A stretch of DNA of 18,949 nucleotides from Thermoplasmata archaeon (GCA_021799755.1 JAJYZU010000005.1:1-18949); one strand, 5' to 3'; positions 1 to 7,510 are shown, counted from the stretch's first letter. Made by a program: numbers and translations. Notes: generated by a model not told the origin, from the sequence alone.

Positions 1-625
1 TAACATGTGGAAGTTTAGACTCGCGTTTCCAGTTTGTTGAATGATCGCTGTAGGCAAGTATTCCTCCCATGGATTCTGCATGCTGGACTTCCACCACGAT
101 TTCATATACACTCTGCTTCAGGTGAAGTACGCGGAGCATTGAGAGAAAACCATTGGATTTTCCAAGGTATTCTGCATAAAGATCTATATTTGAATGGCCC
201 GCATCTGCCTTTGACAGCAGGATGTCTGAAATCATTTTCCGCTGTGAGCTTATAAACCTGAATGGCTGCACGTAAACGCCATTTTCGATCAAACCTGGAT
301 CAAAGACTATGCTCTCCACTTCCTTTAGAAGAGAGGCATACTGTGAGAGGAGGTCAAGATTCTTGACGTCCGATATTTCCCAAGTTTCATTATTCAACTC
401 CGCTCCGCTTGCCTTTAGTGCAGCGACGACCTGATCATGGTTCTCCTTTGGGATCCTCTGCTCAGGCATAAAGACCTTTATAGTTATCTTGTTCTCCGGA
501 GTGGCAAATGGAACGACTACAAGGCTGAGTCCGTATTTTCTGCTGAGCTCGCTTGCACTGTCATTGAAAACCCCCTTCATGAATAGCTGTGAATCAAACA
601 CCTCGTCAACATCTTCAATTTCCAT
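1..625 (-). CDS. Unrecognised protein, 3' end beyond window edge
   Basis: Reading the minus strand from the ATG at 625 gives 208 codons without a stop, running off the left edge, so the C-terminus is missing. An in-frame TAG lies four codons before the ATG, which fixes the start. The visible part begins MEIEDVDEVFDSQLFMKG. It has a beta-rich stretch at about residues 30-55 (LSLVVVPFATPENKITIKVF), then an acidic helical middle and a mixed C-terminal part. I see no signal peptide, membrane segment, metal-binding cysteines or nucleotide-binding loop, and I do not recognise the family. Balanced amino acid use and the long open frame argue that it is real. It is divergent from purB across 400 bp. 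Confidence 0.75.
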   Translation of the reverse strand, partial: MEIEDVDEVFDSQLFMKGVFNDSASELSRKYGLSLVVVPFATPENKITIKVFMPEQRIPKENHDQVVAALKASGAELNNETWEISDVKNLDLLSQYASLLKEVESIVFDPGLIENGVYVQPFRFISSQRKMISDILLSKADAGHSNIDLYAEYLGKSNGFLSMLRVLHLKQSVYEIVVEVQHAESMGGILAYSDHSTNWKRESKLPHV

Positions 626-654
626 TTTTATCGGCTAAATGATGTGCTGGCAAG

Positions 655-662
655 ATTATAAT
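655..662 (-). promoter_or_regulatory. TATA-like box for the gene at 1-625
   Basis: ATTATAAT lies about 33 nt upstream of the ATG at 625 on the minus strand. This fits an archaeal TATA box with a very short leader. No SD sequence precedes the ATG. Confidence 0.4.
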
Positions 663-993
663 GTTTTGCTTGCCTGCACGACCGCAATCCTATGCAATGG
701 TCAATCTGGTTACAACGTTGGAATCAGGCATTGCAGGACTGCAATTTGCTAACTGATGCGATCTTTTGGAAATGGATTCAAAGTAAAGTGATGTGCTGCA
801 ACCAGGTATTTGAAAGTGACATCCTCCACCCAGCTAATGCAGGATGCTTCCCGTTACATCAGCCAGAGTTGCCAATGGCATAACTCCAGACTCCACGGAC
901 TAAAAAGCCCCATGCTAGATTCCATTTGGGTTTAAAGCTGACTGAACCAGCGTTTCCTCTTTCAATCTCGATGCACTTGCTCTGCCCAATGAA
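663..993. other. Gene-free divergent gap, nothing identified
   Basis: No convincing gene or tRNA is visible here. The only ATG-led open frame (692-883) translates into a low-quality Trp/Cys/Gln-rich sequence and is not credible. G+C counted over 661-900 is 112 of 240 (47%), closer to coding sequence than to the AT-rich gap at 10141-10320 (59 of 180). A 7-bp inverted repeat (TGCAATG at 693-699, CATTGCA at 729-735) is present but weak. The stretch could be a decayed gene, an unrecognised RNA or plain spacer. Confidence 0.5.
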
Positions 994-1003
994 AAATATT
1001 TAA
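994..1003 (+). promoter_or_regulatory. TATA-like box for purB
   Basis: AAATATTTAA is centred about 27 nt before the purB ATG at 1026. This is the spacing expected of an archaeal promoter driving a leaderless mRNA, and no SD motif lies in between. Confidence 0.55.
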
Positions 1004-1025
1004 GCTGACACAGCAATAATCATTC

Positions 1026-2390
1026 ATGCCTGTCTCTCCAATCGAATACCGTTACGGAAGGAAAGAAATAAAGTCCATATTCACAGATGAGTCAAGATTA
1101 CGCTATATGCTCCGTGTTGAAGGCGCACTTGCCTATGGAGAGTGGAAGAACGGGCTTATTCCAGAAAAGGCTTACAGGGATATCTCTGACGCTGTTTCCA
1201 GTGGCAGGGTGAATATCAGCAGGGTCAATGAAATTGAGAAAGAAACGAAACACGACGTGATGGCTATGATACGTGCACTGACTGAGCAATGTGGCACAGG
1301 GGGGGCTTATGTTCACTATGGCGTAACGTCCAATGACATACTGGATACCGCAACGGCGCTGCAGTTGAAGGATTTCTACTCCTATCTGCTTTCTGACCTG
1401 ATCGCGCTGCAGTCCGCCTTAATGGAACTGGTGGTCAGGTATCGGGACTCGGTCATGGTGGGGAGAACCCACGGTCAGCAGGCAAGCCCAATAACTTTTG
1501 GTTTGAAGATGTCTGTGTACTTGAACGAGGTTGGTCGCCATATAGAGAGAGCAATAGAGACCAGGAAGCGAGTTCTCGTGGGCAAGATTCTTGGGCCGGT
1601 TGGCACTGGAGCAGCGCTTGGAGAAAAAGCCCTTCAGGTGCAGGAATCCGTAATGGAATTCTTAGAGATTGGTGCAGAGGATGGAGCAACGCAGGTTGTA
1701 GACAGGGACAGATATATAGAGTATCTGCAGCTGATCTCTAACATTGCCACCTCTCTAGAAAAGTTCGCAACGGAAATCAGGAACCTTCAGAGAACTGAAA
1801 TAGACGAGGTTTCGGAATATTTTGACAGCAAAAACCAGGTGGGATCGAGTTCAATGCCAAGCAAGAGGAATCCCGTGGAATCAGAAAACGTCTGCAGCCT
1901 GGCAAGGTTCATAAGATCGATGGTGTATCCGGAATACGAAGCTGCAGTTACCTGGCACGAAAGGGATCTTACAAACAGCGCGCTTGAGAGGTTCACGATA
2001 CCTTATTCCAGCGTGCTAATTGACTATATACTTGTAAAGACAACCAACATTTTCTCAAAGTTATCGGTAAATTCTGAAAGAATGCGATCTACTGCATTGT
2101 CCAATGAGCTTGCAATGTCGGAAAACATAGTAAAATTGCTTGTCGCCAGAGGAATGCCCCGGCAGGAGGCACATGAGTTGGTTAGGTTATCAGCCATGGA
2201 GTCATTGGCAACCAGAAAAAAATTATCGGAGACCATCCTAGGAAAGACTGAAATCCTGGCACCAGACGAATTGCGTAACGCCATGAAGCCCGAATTGTTC
2301 ATAGGTGCTGCAGGTGCTATCTGCGACAGATCAGTCAGGTCCGCCAAGGAGATAAGAAAATCACTGGAGGGTGAAGTCTTTGCCAGGTGA
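1026..2390 (+). CDS. purB: Adenylosuccinate lyase
   Basis: PurB removes fumarate from SAICAR (IMP synthesis) and from adenylosuccinate (AMP synthesis) in the cytoplasm. The 454-residue length is normal for a homotetrameric fumarase/aspartase-superfamily lyase. Visible motifs are KHD at 75-77 (substrate-binding His), the HYGVTSNDILDTA stretch at about 97-109, GRTHGQQASPITFG at about 146-159 (general-acid His149), and the mobile signature loop GSSSMPSKRNPVESENV at 273-289 that carries the catalytic serine. The ATG at 1026 sits about 27 nt after a TATA box, so a leaderless transcript is likely. The next gene starts inside the last codons of this one, so the two are probably co-transcribed. purS and purL are also in the window, about 13 kb away on the other strand. 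Confidence 0.97.
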   Translation: MPVSPIEYRYGRKEIKSIFTDESRLRYMLRVEGALAYGEWKNGLIPEKAYRDISDAVSSGRVNISRVNEIEKETKHDVMAMIRALTEQCGTGGAYVHYGVTSNDILDTATALQLKDFYSYLLSDLIALQSALMELVVRYRDSVMVGRTHGQQASPITFGLKMSVYLNEVGRHIERAIETRKRVLVGKILGPVGTGAALGEKALQVQESVMEFLEIGAEDGATQVVDRDRYIEYLQLISNIATSLEKFATEIRNLQRTEIDEVSEYFDSKNQVGSSSMPSKRNPVESENVCSLARFIRSMVYPEYEAAVTWHERDLTNSALERFTIPYSSVLIDYILVKTTNIFSKLSVNSERMRSTALSNELAMSENIVKLLVARGMPRQEAHELVRLSAMESLATRKKLSETILGKTEILAPDELRNAMKPELFIGAAGAICDRSVRSAKEIRKSLEGEVFAR

Positions 2391-2979
2391 AGATACAGAT
2401 TCAGCTATATGGGACAGTATCATAAGCCTACTCTCCACGGAGAGCATGTCCATCTCCGCCATAGCCAAAAAACTCATGGAAACTGGTACAAAGCTAAACC
2501 GTCTATTCCTGACGGGATACCTTGAGGCTATGGTAAGGACAGGAATACTGAGCGTCAGGGAAATCAAGCCTTCCAGGGTATATTCCATAAACATGGAAAA
2601 GGAGTTCGATATATATGAACAGGTTGGATCTGTCTGCAGAGAAATGGATCAGGAGAATGCGGCCGATCGTGTCCTTGAGACTCTGTACCTGCTCTTCAAC
2701 AGGCCAATTTTCCTCAGGGAGATAGAGAGATGCAATGTTGATATCCCCAACCAGTACAAGAAGACAAATTCCGTGAAGAGACCTGAATACATTGAAAGAC
2801 TTGGAAAAATAGGCCTGAAGATCCCGGAAAACAATGCCCTACTCGAACCAACTAGCCGGGACAGAAATTTCGCCATTTCCATACTTATACAGTTACTGAA
2901 GAACAGGGTAGATCTCGACGCGTATTCACCGGAGATCAATGAGGGGATCCAGAAACGGCTGGACGAATCTACAGATTAA
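2371..2979 (+). CDS. Winged-helix-like protein downstream of purB
   Basis: This protein of about 200 residues overlaps the end of purB and is probably translated from the same mRNA. Residues about 15-75 look like a winged-helix DNA-binding domain: helices around SIISLLS and ISAIAKKLMETGTKLN, then a recognition-like helix and a short wing (REIKPSRVYSINME). The rest is mostly helical and not recognisable. The first possible start is GTG at 2371, but GGAGG at 2366-2370 directly abuts it. TTG at 2380 lies 9 nt after GGAGG and is a better-spaced alternative. The stop TAA at 2977-2979 interlocks with the stop of the convergent radical SAM gene in a shared TTAA. A role as a local regulator is inference only. 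Confidence 0.8.
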   Translation: MKSLPGEDTDSAIWDSIISLLSTESMSISAIAKKLMETGTKLNRLFLTGYLEAMVRTGILSVREIKPSRVYSINMEKEFDIYEQVGSVCREMDQENAADRVLETLYLLFNRPIFLREIERCNVDIPNQYKKTNSVKRPEYIERLGKIGLKIPENNALLEPTSRDRNFAISILIQLLKNRVDLDAYSPEINEGIQKRLDESTD

Positions 2980-4139
2980 TGGATACCTGCGTTTGGCCTC
3001 GTTGATCCGGCATCGGGGGCATCACCTGGCGATTGGAATACGTAGTCTCCTGCCGACCTGTTAAACAGATTCCTTGCTTCCCCTGCCAGTCCTCGTATCT
3101 GGCGCGGGTACATGTTGTATGTATACGAATAACCCCTGACGCAGGTTCTAACGCATTTGTTGCAGGATTCTGACTTAAGCGCATAATCCCGGAAGGGCTT
3201 GCTCGTGAAAAAATCCTTGAACGACCCCTTCTTGAGATCGTATGCATAGGTATAGTCGCAATTGTACACCTGCTTATCCGGGGTGACGTAGACAAACATT
3301 TTGGGAAAGTGACATGTCCAGGGCTTACTGTCAACGTAATCCTTCAGCACCTGTTCTGTCTCCATAAGCGGTAAGCCTTCACGTTTCAGGTTAAGTAGGC
3401 TTACGTAAAACTCCTTCAGCTGATCGCTGCTCAGTCCAATTTGAAAGTTAGGGGTGGTGCTCTCATCTGTCTGCCCAAAGTCCAGGGACTGTTCTATGGA
3501 GTTGAACGATATTCCTATTCCCAGAGATTTTGCAAGTTCGGCCATCTTGCGCATAGACCCCCAGTTAAGGGTGCTTATGGTGGTGACCAGTGAAACCTTT
3601 GTCCTTCCTATTCTCTTGAGTGCGCCTATACCCTTCATAACTTCCTTGAAAGTCCCTGGCCTACCCCGAATTATATCATCAAAATCGTTGTAATAGTCCA
3701 GAGACACGAATGCAAAGTCAAGATTCCTCAATTCTTCAGCCTTTTTCTCCATGAATGAACCGTTGGTGTTCATCACGGTTATGAATCCCTTCTCCTTGGC
3801 ATAATCAGTTATCTTACCTATATCTCTCCTTATGAGCGGTTCACCGCCGAACATATAGTATCCACGCATCCCTGCGGAATATGCATCATCAAGAAGCTGG
3901 AAAACGCCATCCGTTGAAAGATCTTCCTTCATTCGCGGAGTATTTTTCCAGTAAGTGCAGCTTTTACACCTGGAATTGCAGCCAAATGTCATGGCATGGG
4001 CGAGGAAGAACGGTGAATGGGTAAACAACCTTGACTTAAGCATTGATCCAAGCGCCCCCATATATCTCCCTAGGTTCTCATGCAAATCCCCCTTAAACCC
4101 TGGGACTGATTGGCTTAAATTAAGGACCGGAGTTTCCAT
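2976..4139 (-). CDS. Radical SAM protein with SPASM-like C-terminal cysteines
   Basis: The 387-residue protein has the radical SAM cluster motif CX3CX2C (Cys54, Cys58, Cys61 in GCNSRCKSCTYW), followed by the SAM-binding GGEP at 98-101 and a beta strand with NTNGS at 124-128. A C-terminal set of cysteines (276, 294, 326, 329, 333) suggests at least one auxiliary iron-sulphur cluster, as in SPASM or twitch domains. The N-terminal 50 residues precede the barrel and have no clear membrane helix. It cleaves SAM reductively to a 5'-deoxyadenosyl radical, but the substrate cannot be told from sequence. It lacks a B12-binding domain, and no small precursor peptide gene was seen next to it. The ATG at 4139 has a TATA-like box about 25 nt upstream. 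Confidence 0.9.
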   Translation of the reverse strand: METPVLNLSQSVPGFKGDLHENLGRYMGALGSMLKSRLFTHSPFFLAHAMTFGCNSRCKSCTYWKNTPRMKEDLSTDGVFQLLDDAYSAGMRGYYMFGGEPLIRRDIGKITDYAKEKGFITVMNTNGSFMEKKAEELRNLDFAFVSLDYYNDFDDIIRGRPGTFKEVMKGIGALKRIGRTKVSLVTTISTLNWGSMRKMAELAKSLGIGISFNSIEQSLDFGQTDESTTPNFQIGLSSDQLKEFYVSLLNLKREGLPLMETEQVLKDYVDSKPWTCHFPKMFVYVTPDKQVYNCDYTYAYDLKKGSFKDFFTSKPFRDYALKSESCNKCVRTCVRGYSYTYNMYPRQIRGLAGEARNLFNRSAGDYVFQSPGDAPDAGSTRPNAGIH

Positions 4140-4157
4140 AAAAAAAATAATACATAT

Positions 4158-4170
4158 TAGAATATAATCA
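4158..4170 (-). promoter_or_regulatory. TATA-like box for the radical SAM gene at 2976-4139
   Basis: On the minus strand this reads TGATTATATTCTA, centred about 25 nt before the ATG at 4139. It fits a leaderless promoter; the leader has no SD motif. Confidence 0.5.
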
Positions 4171-4243
4171 ATATACCTTACATATCAGTGCAATTAGCTT
4201 ATATTACTCATTATGGAAGTATTTTACATTGAAAATTTGCCTT

Positions 4244-4264
4244 CCCATTAGATAGTGGGTTTTT
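4244..4264 (+). terminator. Hairpin followed by T-run between divergent genes
   Basis: CCCATT at 4244-4249 pairs with AGTGGG at 4254-4259 (six pairs, one a G-U wobble) around an AGAT tetraloop, followed at once by five T. It looks like a bacterial-style intrinsic terminator on the plus strand, yet no plus-strand gene ends here. It may end a short untranslated RNA that starts in the AT-rich stretch near 4160-4195, or it may be chance. Confidence 0.35.
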
Positions 4265-4287
4265 CAGCTTCTGATCGCACACGAATG

Positions 4288-4294
4288 TTATATA
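4288..4294 (+). promoter_or_regulatory. TATA box that favours the start at 4317
   Basis: TTATATA is centred about 26 nt before the ATG at 4317 and only about 14 nt before the ATG at 4305. A leaderless transcript from this box would therefore begin at or near 4317, the fifth codon of the longest open frame. Confidence 0.5.
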
Positions 4295-4304
4295 CAGGTA
4301 TAAA

Positions 4305-5375
4305 ATGACGAAACGTATGAGAAGGATGAGCGGAGGTTCTGCCTATTCGGGCAAGCTCCCACTTGGGTGTCAGCTCTGCGCAAAGGGCGGAAAAATGGTT
4401 CTGTTTGTTTCAGGGATTTGTGACGCAAAGTGCTTTTACTGCCCCCTGTCGGAACCCAAGAAAATGAAGGACGTCATGTATGCTGATGAGATGCCACTCA
4501 AGAACATGAAAGATGCAATTTATGAGGCGAGAATGATAAGCGCCACTGGCACTGGAATAACCGGTGGAGACCCACTGAAATACTATCAGCGGACTTCTGA
4601 ATATATTAAAATTCTCAAAGAGGAATTTGGCAGCGAACACCACATTCACCTATATACCATAAGCGGGACGCAGAAGGCCATTGAGACCGTAGCAAAAGCT
4701 GGACTGGACGAAATCAGGTTCCACCCTCCAGAGGAAATCTGGTCGATGATGGACAGATCAGTATTCAAGGATCGGATCAAGTGGTCGAGGGACAATGGAA
4801 TGAGCGTTGGTATCGAAGTGCCGAGCCTCCCGGGAAGAACAAACGATACACAGGATCTCATCGAATTTGCGAGGAAAATGGATCTTGATTTCATAAACCT
4901 TAATGAGCTGGAATTCTCGGAAACTAACTACGGCAACCTGCTTGGACGGGGATACCAGATAAAGAGCGACTACGAATCTGGCGCAACGGGAAGCCAATCC
5001 CTTGCAATAAACATGGTAAGGCAGTTTCCTGACTTTACTGTGCATTATTGTTCCGCTGCTTTCAAGGATGGCGTTCAATTGAAGAACAGACTTAAAAGGA
5101 GGGCAAAGAATGTTGCTCGCGACATAGATGTCATCACCAAGGACGGCACTATCATCAGAGGAATAGTGGAGGGGGGAGACGTCATAGAAATGCGCGACCG
5201 GCTGATATCCATTGGAATGGATCCTGCCAGCATACATGTGAATCCGGTAAAGAAGAGGCTTGAAGTCCCTCCATGGATGCTTGAGGATATAAAGAATAGC
5301 GTTGATTATGAAATGTACGAAGTGGAAGAGTACCCGACATGGGACGCTCTGGAAGTGGAGAGAGTAAAAATTTAG
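4305..5375 (+). CDS. Radical SAM protein of the archaeal COG2108 type
   Basis: The 356-residue frame carries CX3CX2C at Cys39, Cys43 and Cys46 (GICDAKCFYCPL) and GGDP at 86-89 for SAM binding. A second Cys pair precedes the motif (GCQLC, residues 21-25), and a further Cys lies in HYCSAA near 248. This layout matches the uncharacterised archaeal proteins described as related to pyruvate formate-lyase activating enzyme (COG2108). The C-terminal 100 residues (ITKDGTIIRGIVEGGD onward) look like a separate small domain. The substrate is unknown. Two starts are possible: ATG 4305, or ATG 4317 (MRRMSGG), which lies at the right distance from the TATA box at 4288-4294 and is my preferred start. It is divergent from the other radical SAM gene. 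Confidence 0.9.
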   Translation: MTKRMRRMSGGSAYSGKLPLGCQLCAKGGKMVLFVSGICDAKCFYCPLSEPKKMKDVMYADEMPLKNMKDAIYEARMISATGTGITGGDPLKYYQRTSEYIKILKEEFGSEHHIHLYTISGTQKAIETVAKAGLDEIRFHPPEEIWSMMDRSVFKDRIKWSRDNGMSVGIEVPSLPGRTNDTQDLIEFARKMDLDFINLNELEFSETNYGNLLGRGYQIKSDYESGATGSQSLAINMVRQFPDFTVHYCSAAFKDGVQLKNRLKRRAKNVARDIDVITKDGTIIRGIVEGGDVIEMRDRLISIGMDPASIHVNPVKKRLEVPPWMLEDIKNSVDYEMYEVEEYPTWDALEVERVKI

Positions 5376-5411
5376 CGCGTTATTAACGATTTTCTGAAAT
5401 AATAGAGTATT

Positions 5412-6050
5412 TTATTCCACTGCGCCTATGATCAGGTACCCGTGAGAACCTTCCCAGATAGTTCTAGTTTTTCCTAAATCAATTGCCTGCTTTCCAGGTA
5501 TGGCATACACAAAAGTTTCATATTCTCCGCCTTCTCCTGCTATGTTAATTCTCCTTTTCCTGGATATCTCCTTAAGGTGCCGGATATATTCTTCATCTAT
5601 GGTCCTGCCAAGATCCTTTTCATCCAGACCTTCAGCAGAAACTGATACCAGCATTGCACGGATTCCCCTGCTTATAAGTTCATCTAGGACAAGTTCCTGA
5701 TCCTTGCGCCAGAGTGGCGTAACGGAAATCAGCCCAAGTTGTGTGCACATTTTCTCTATCCTTGTTTTCTGGTAATCTGATGCTATTGCTCCGGAAATCA
5801 TGGCCTTCACCCCATTTGCGGCGTATGCCTGTACAATGCTCTCCAGCTCATCCTCTCCGCAAAATTTTACGTCCAGGCCAAGAAGGCTAGCAGGAAGAGG
5901 TGATTTTTCAACATTTGGGTAATGATACATGGGTGAAAATTCCTCTGGCTTGACTGTCAGGGCGCATATTATTTCGTATCCTGACTCCAAAGCAATCTCC
6001 ATAGCAAGGAAAGAATCCTTTCCACCGGAAAATAAAGCAATCGCCTTAAT
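5412..6050 (-). CDS. dph6: Diphthine-ammonia ligase (Dph6 family), apparent ATT start
   Basis: Dph6 amidates diphthine to diphthamide on elongation factor 2, using ATP and ammonium. The N-terminus KAIALFSGGKDSF contains the PP-loop ATP-binding motif SGGKDS. The family motif EGGEYETFV is present near the C-terminus, and MYHYPN matches the usual HxPN region. The length of 212 residues from ATT is normal for the family. The open frame continues upstream to 6452, but that part is antisense to the peroxiredoxin gene. Between 6050 and 6140 the frame has no ATG, GTG or TTG, and a downstream start would lose the PP-loop. The codon where the family normally has Met is ATT at 6048-6050, preceded by GGGGTG at 7-nt spacing, an SD-like signal. 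A sequence error is the alternative. The stop faces the COG2108 gene across 36 bp. Confidence 0.85.
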   Translation of the reverse strand: MKAIALFSGGKDSFLAMEIALESGYEIICALTVKPEEFSPMYHYPNVEKSPLPASLLGLDVKFCGEDELESIVQAYAANGVKAMISGAIASDYQKTRIEKMCTQLGLISVTPLWRKDQELVLDELISRGIRAMLVSVSAEGLDEKDLGRTIDEEYIRHLKEISRKRRINIAGEGGEYETFVYAIPGKQAIDLGKTRTIWEGSHGYLIIGAVE

Positions 6051-6130
6051 TGTACTGCACCCCGATAGTGAGGAATAATGCTCCCTAGTACTAAATTTGT
6101 TGGGAATTGTACAAACTCGGGATAAAGCAA

Positions 6131-6140
6131 GATTATATAT
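6131..6140 (+). promoter_or_regulatory. TATA box of the peroxiredoxin gene
   Basis: GATTATATAT is centred about 33 nt before the ATG at 6169. A weak SD-like GGTGA lies at 6152-6156. The box is nearly symmetrical and could also serve dph6 on the other strand, which would give that gene a leader of about 60 nt. Confidence 0.5.
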
Positions 6141-6168
6141 CAAACAGGAATGGTGATCCGGTGTTGTT

Positions 6169-6642
6169 ATGACATTGAAAGTTGGAGATAAGGCTCCTGA
6201 GTTTACATTGCCGGATTCCAAGCTGAAAATGAGAACTCTGTCAGAGTACCATGGTGAGAAAGTTGTTCTGGCTTTTTTCCCCGGAGCTTTTACAGGAGTA
6301 TGCACAAAGGAGATGTGTACATTCAGGGACTCTATGGCAAACCTGAAGAAGCTGAATGCAAAAGTTGTAGGGATAAGCGTTGACTCTCCCTTTTCACTGG
6401 CTGAATTCGATAAGAGAAACAACCTCAATTTTGACCTGCTGAGCGATTCCAACAGGTTGGTATCAAAGATGTATGGCGGAATCCATGAGGATTTTGTCGG
6501 CGTAAAGGGCCTGACTGCCTCAAAGAGAAGTATCTTTGTTCTTGATAAGGATGGAAAAGTCAGATATGAATGGATCAGCGAGGATCCAGGAAAGGAGCCT
6601 GACTATAAGAAGATACAGGACGAACTTTCCAATATCAGGTGA
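6169..6642 (+). CDS. Peroxiredoxin (BCP/PrxQ- or AhpE-like)
   Basis: This thiol peroxidase reduces hydrogen peroxide and organic peroxides in the cytoplasm. The 157-residue protein shows the peroxiredoxin active site PGAFTGVC at 38-45, with peroxidatic Cys45 and Thr42. Cys50 follows in a CX4C spacing (VCTKEMC), typical of PrxQ/BCP enzymes in which the second Cys can resolve. The conserved arginine lies in SKRSIFVLD around residue 127. The N-terminus [12 protein letters not shown] is standard for the AhpC/TSA fold. No signal peptide is present, and the ATG at 6169 opens directly into the fold. The stop is only 5 nt from that of the convergent thioredoxin-fold gene, but the two have separate promoters. 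Confidence 0.95.
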   Translation: MTLKVGDKAPEFTLPDSKLKMRTLSEYHGEKVVLAFFPGAFTGVCTKEMCTFRDSMANLKKLNAKVVGISVDSPFSLAEFDKRNNLNFDLLSDSNRLVSKMYGGIHEDFVGVKGLTASKRSIFVLDKDGKVRYEWISEDPGKEPDYKKIQDELSNIR

Positions 6643-6647
6643 ATTTC

Positions 6648-7487
6648 TTAGCTGCTGTATATGATTGAATAAATTTCAAAATTTTTCTTTGCTCTTATTT
6701 TTATTTTCATTATTGCGTTCTTTTCCTGACTACAAACTGAAACAAGATTGCTGCTTAGGGCATGAGGGCATACCTTATTGCCTCCTTTCTCGAATGTTGC
6801 AAGTTCCATCCACCCGGAATTCACCACCGCAAACACCTCTAAGCCTGTGAACTCGCAGATCAGCTGATCGCCATCTGCTGTTGCCATTACCGATTCAGCG
6901 CTCTGCAACCAACTTCCCATGAATAATATGCTGCCTTTCATATTGGCTTTATTCCATTCCCCAACGCCTGCCGAGTCAACCATATCTTCTATTTTCCTCC
7001 CCCTGAGACTACCGAGATACGTCTGGGATATTTTCACTTGGCTGACCTTGCTCCCCTGAAAATGAAAGCCTGCATCGGCAGCGAAATTCATGGCATATTC
7101 GAAAAGGTCATTATTGGAGTTCATCTCTGCAACCATGGCGCCAGATGGATCAAAGAGAAAGTAAGCCGGCAAACCGGTCGCATTGAGCATGCCCCATATT
7201 TCATTTGTGTTATCTTGATACACGGGAAAACTGATCCTCAGCGATTCAATTTCCTTAATCACATTCCCCCTGGACTTCTGGAACTCATATTCAGCAATAT
7301 GGACTCCTACTACTGTGAGTTTGTTGCCACTCCCGATTTCTGCAAGGAGATTAAGAGAAGAAATAGCTTCTATACTTTCAACGTTAGCGTAGCTCCAGAG
7401 AGCAACCAGGATTCTTTGTCCCCCGGGATTATCTATTCTTCCATTGATAGTGGATCCAAGCATCCTTTCAAGCAAAATGTCAAGCAT
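6648..7487 (-). CDS. Thioredoxin-fold protein lacking CxxC, DipZ C-terminal-like
   Basis: Residues about 25-135 follow the thioredoxin-like domain of DipZ-type proteins: a strand RILVALWSY, then VVGVHIAEYEFQ at 59-70 where the family has VxGVHtPEFxFE, SFPVYQDN near 86-93, and a cis-Pro loop GLPAYFLFD at 105-113. Where the family has the redox pair in WTYxCxxC, this protein reads WSYANVES (31-38), so both cysteines are replaced (Asn35, Ser38). Residues about 150-270 resemble the beta-rich domain that follows in DipZ (SQTYLGSLRG). There is no signal peptide or membrane segment, so the protein is probably cytoplasmic. It cannot be a classical thiol oxidoreductase; a binding or scaffold role is inference. 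A TATA-like box lies at 7511-7520. Confidence 0.8.
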   Translation of the reverse strand: MLDILLERMLGSTINGRIDNPGGQRILVALWSYANVESIEAISSLNLLAEIGSGNKLTVVGVHIAEYEFQKSRGNVIKEIESLRISFPVYQDNTNEIWGMLNATGLPAYFLFDPSGAMVAEMNSNNDLFEYAMNFAADAGFHFQGSKVSQVKISQTYLGSLRGRKIEDMVDSAGVGEWNKANMKGSILFMGSWLQSAESVMATADGDQLICEFTGLEVFAVVNSGWMELATFEKGGNKVCPHALSSNLVSVCSQEKNAIMKIKIRAKKNFEIYSIIYSS

Positions 7488-7510
7488 GAATGAATGGATC
7501 GACCAGGTCG

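Noticed and set aside
693..744. Inverted repeats TGCAATG/CATTGCA and TTGCAG/CTGCAA as a possible structured RNA
   Set aside because: Short stems with either a 29-nt or a 2-nt loop, no flanking promoter or terminator; not enough to call an RNA gene.
692..883. 63-codon open frame before purB
   Set aside because: Unusual Trp/Cys/Gln composition, no promoter or SD at the right place, and no family resemblance.
6051..6452. N-terminal extension of the dph6 frame across the peroxiredoxin gene
   Set aside because: It is antisense to a clear peroxiredoxin and crosses that gene's TATA box; family members begin just before the PP-loop.
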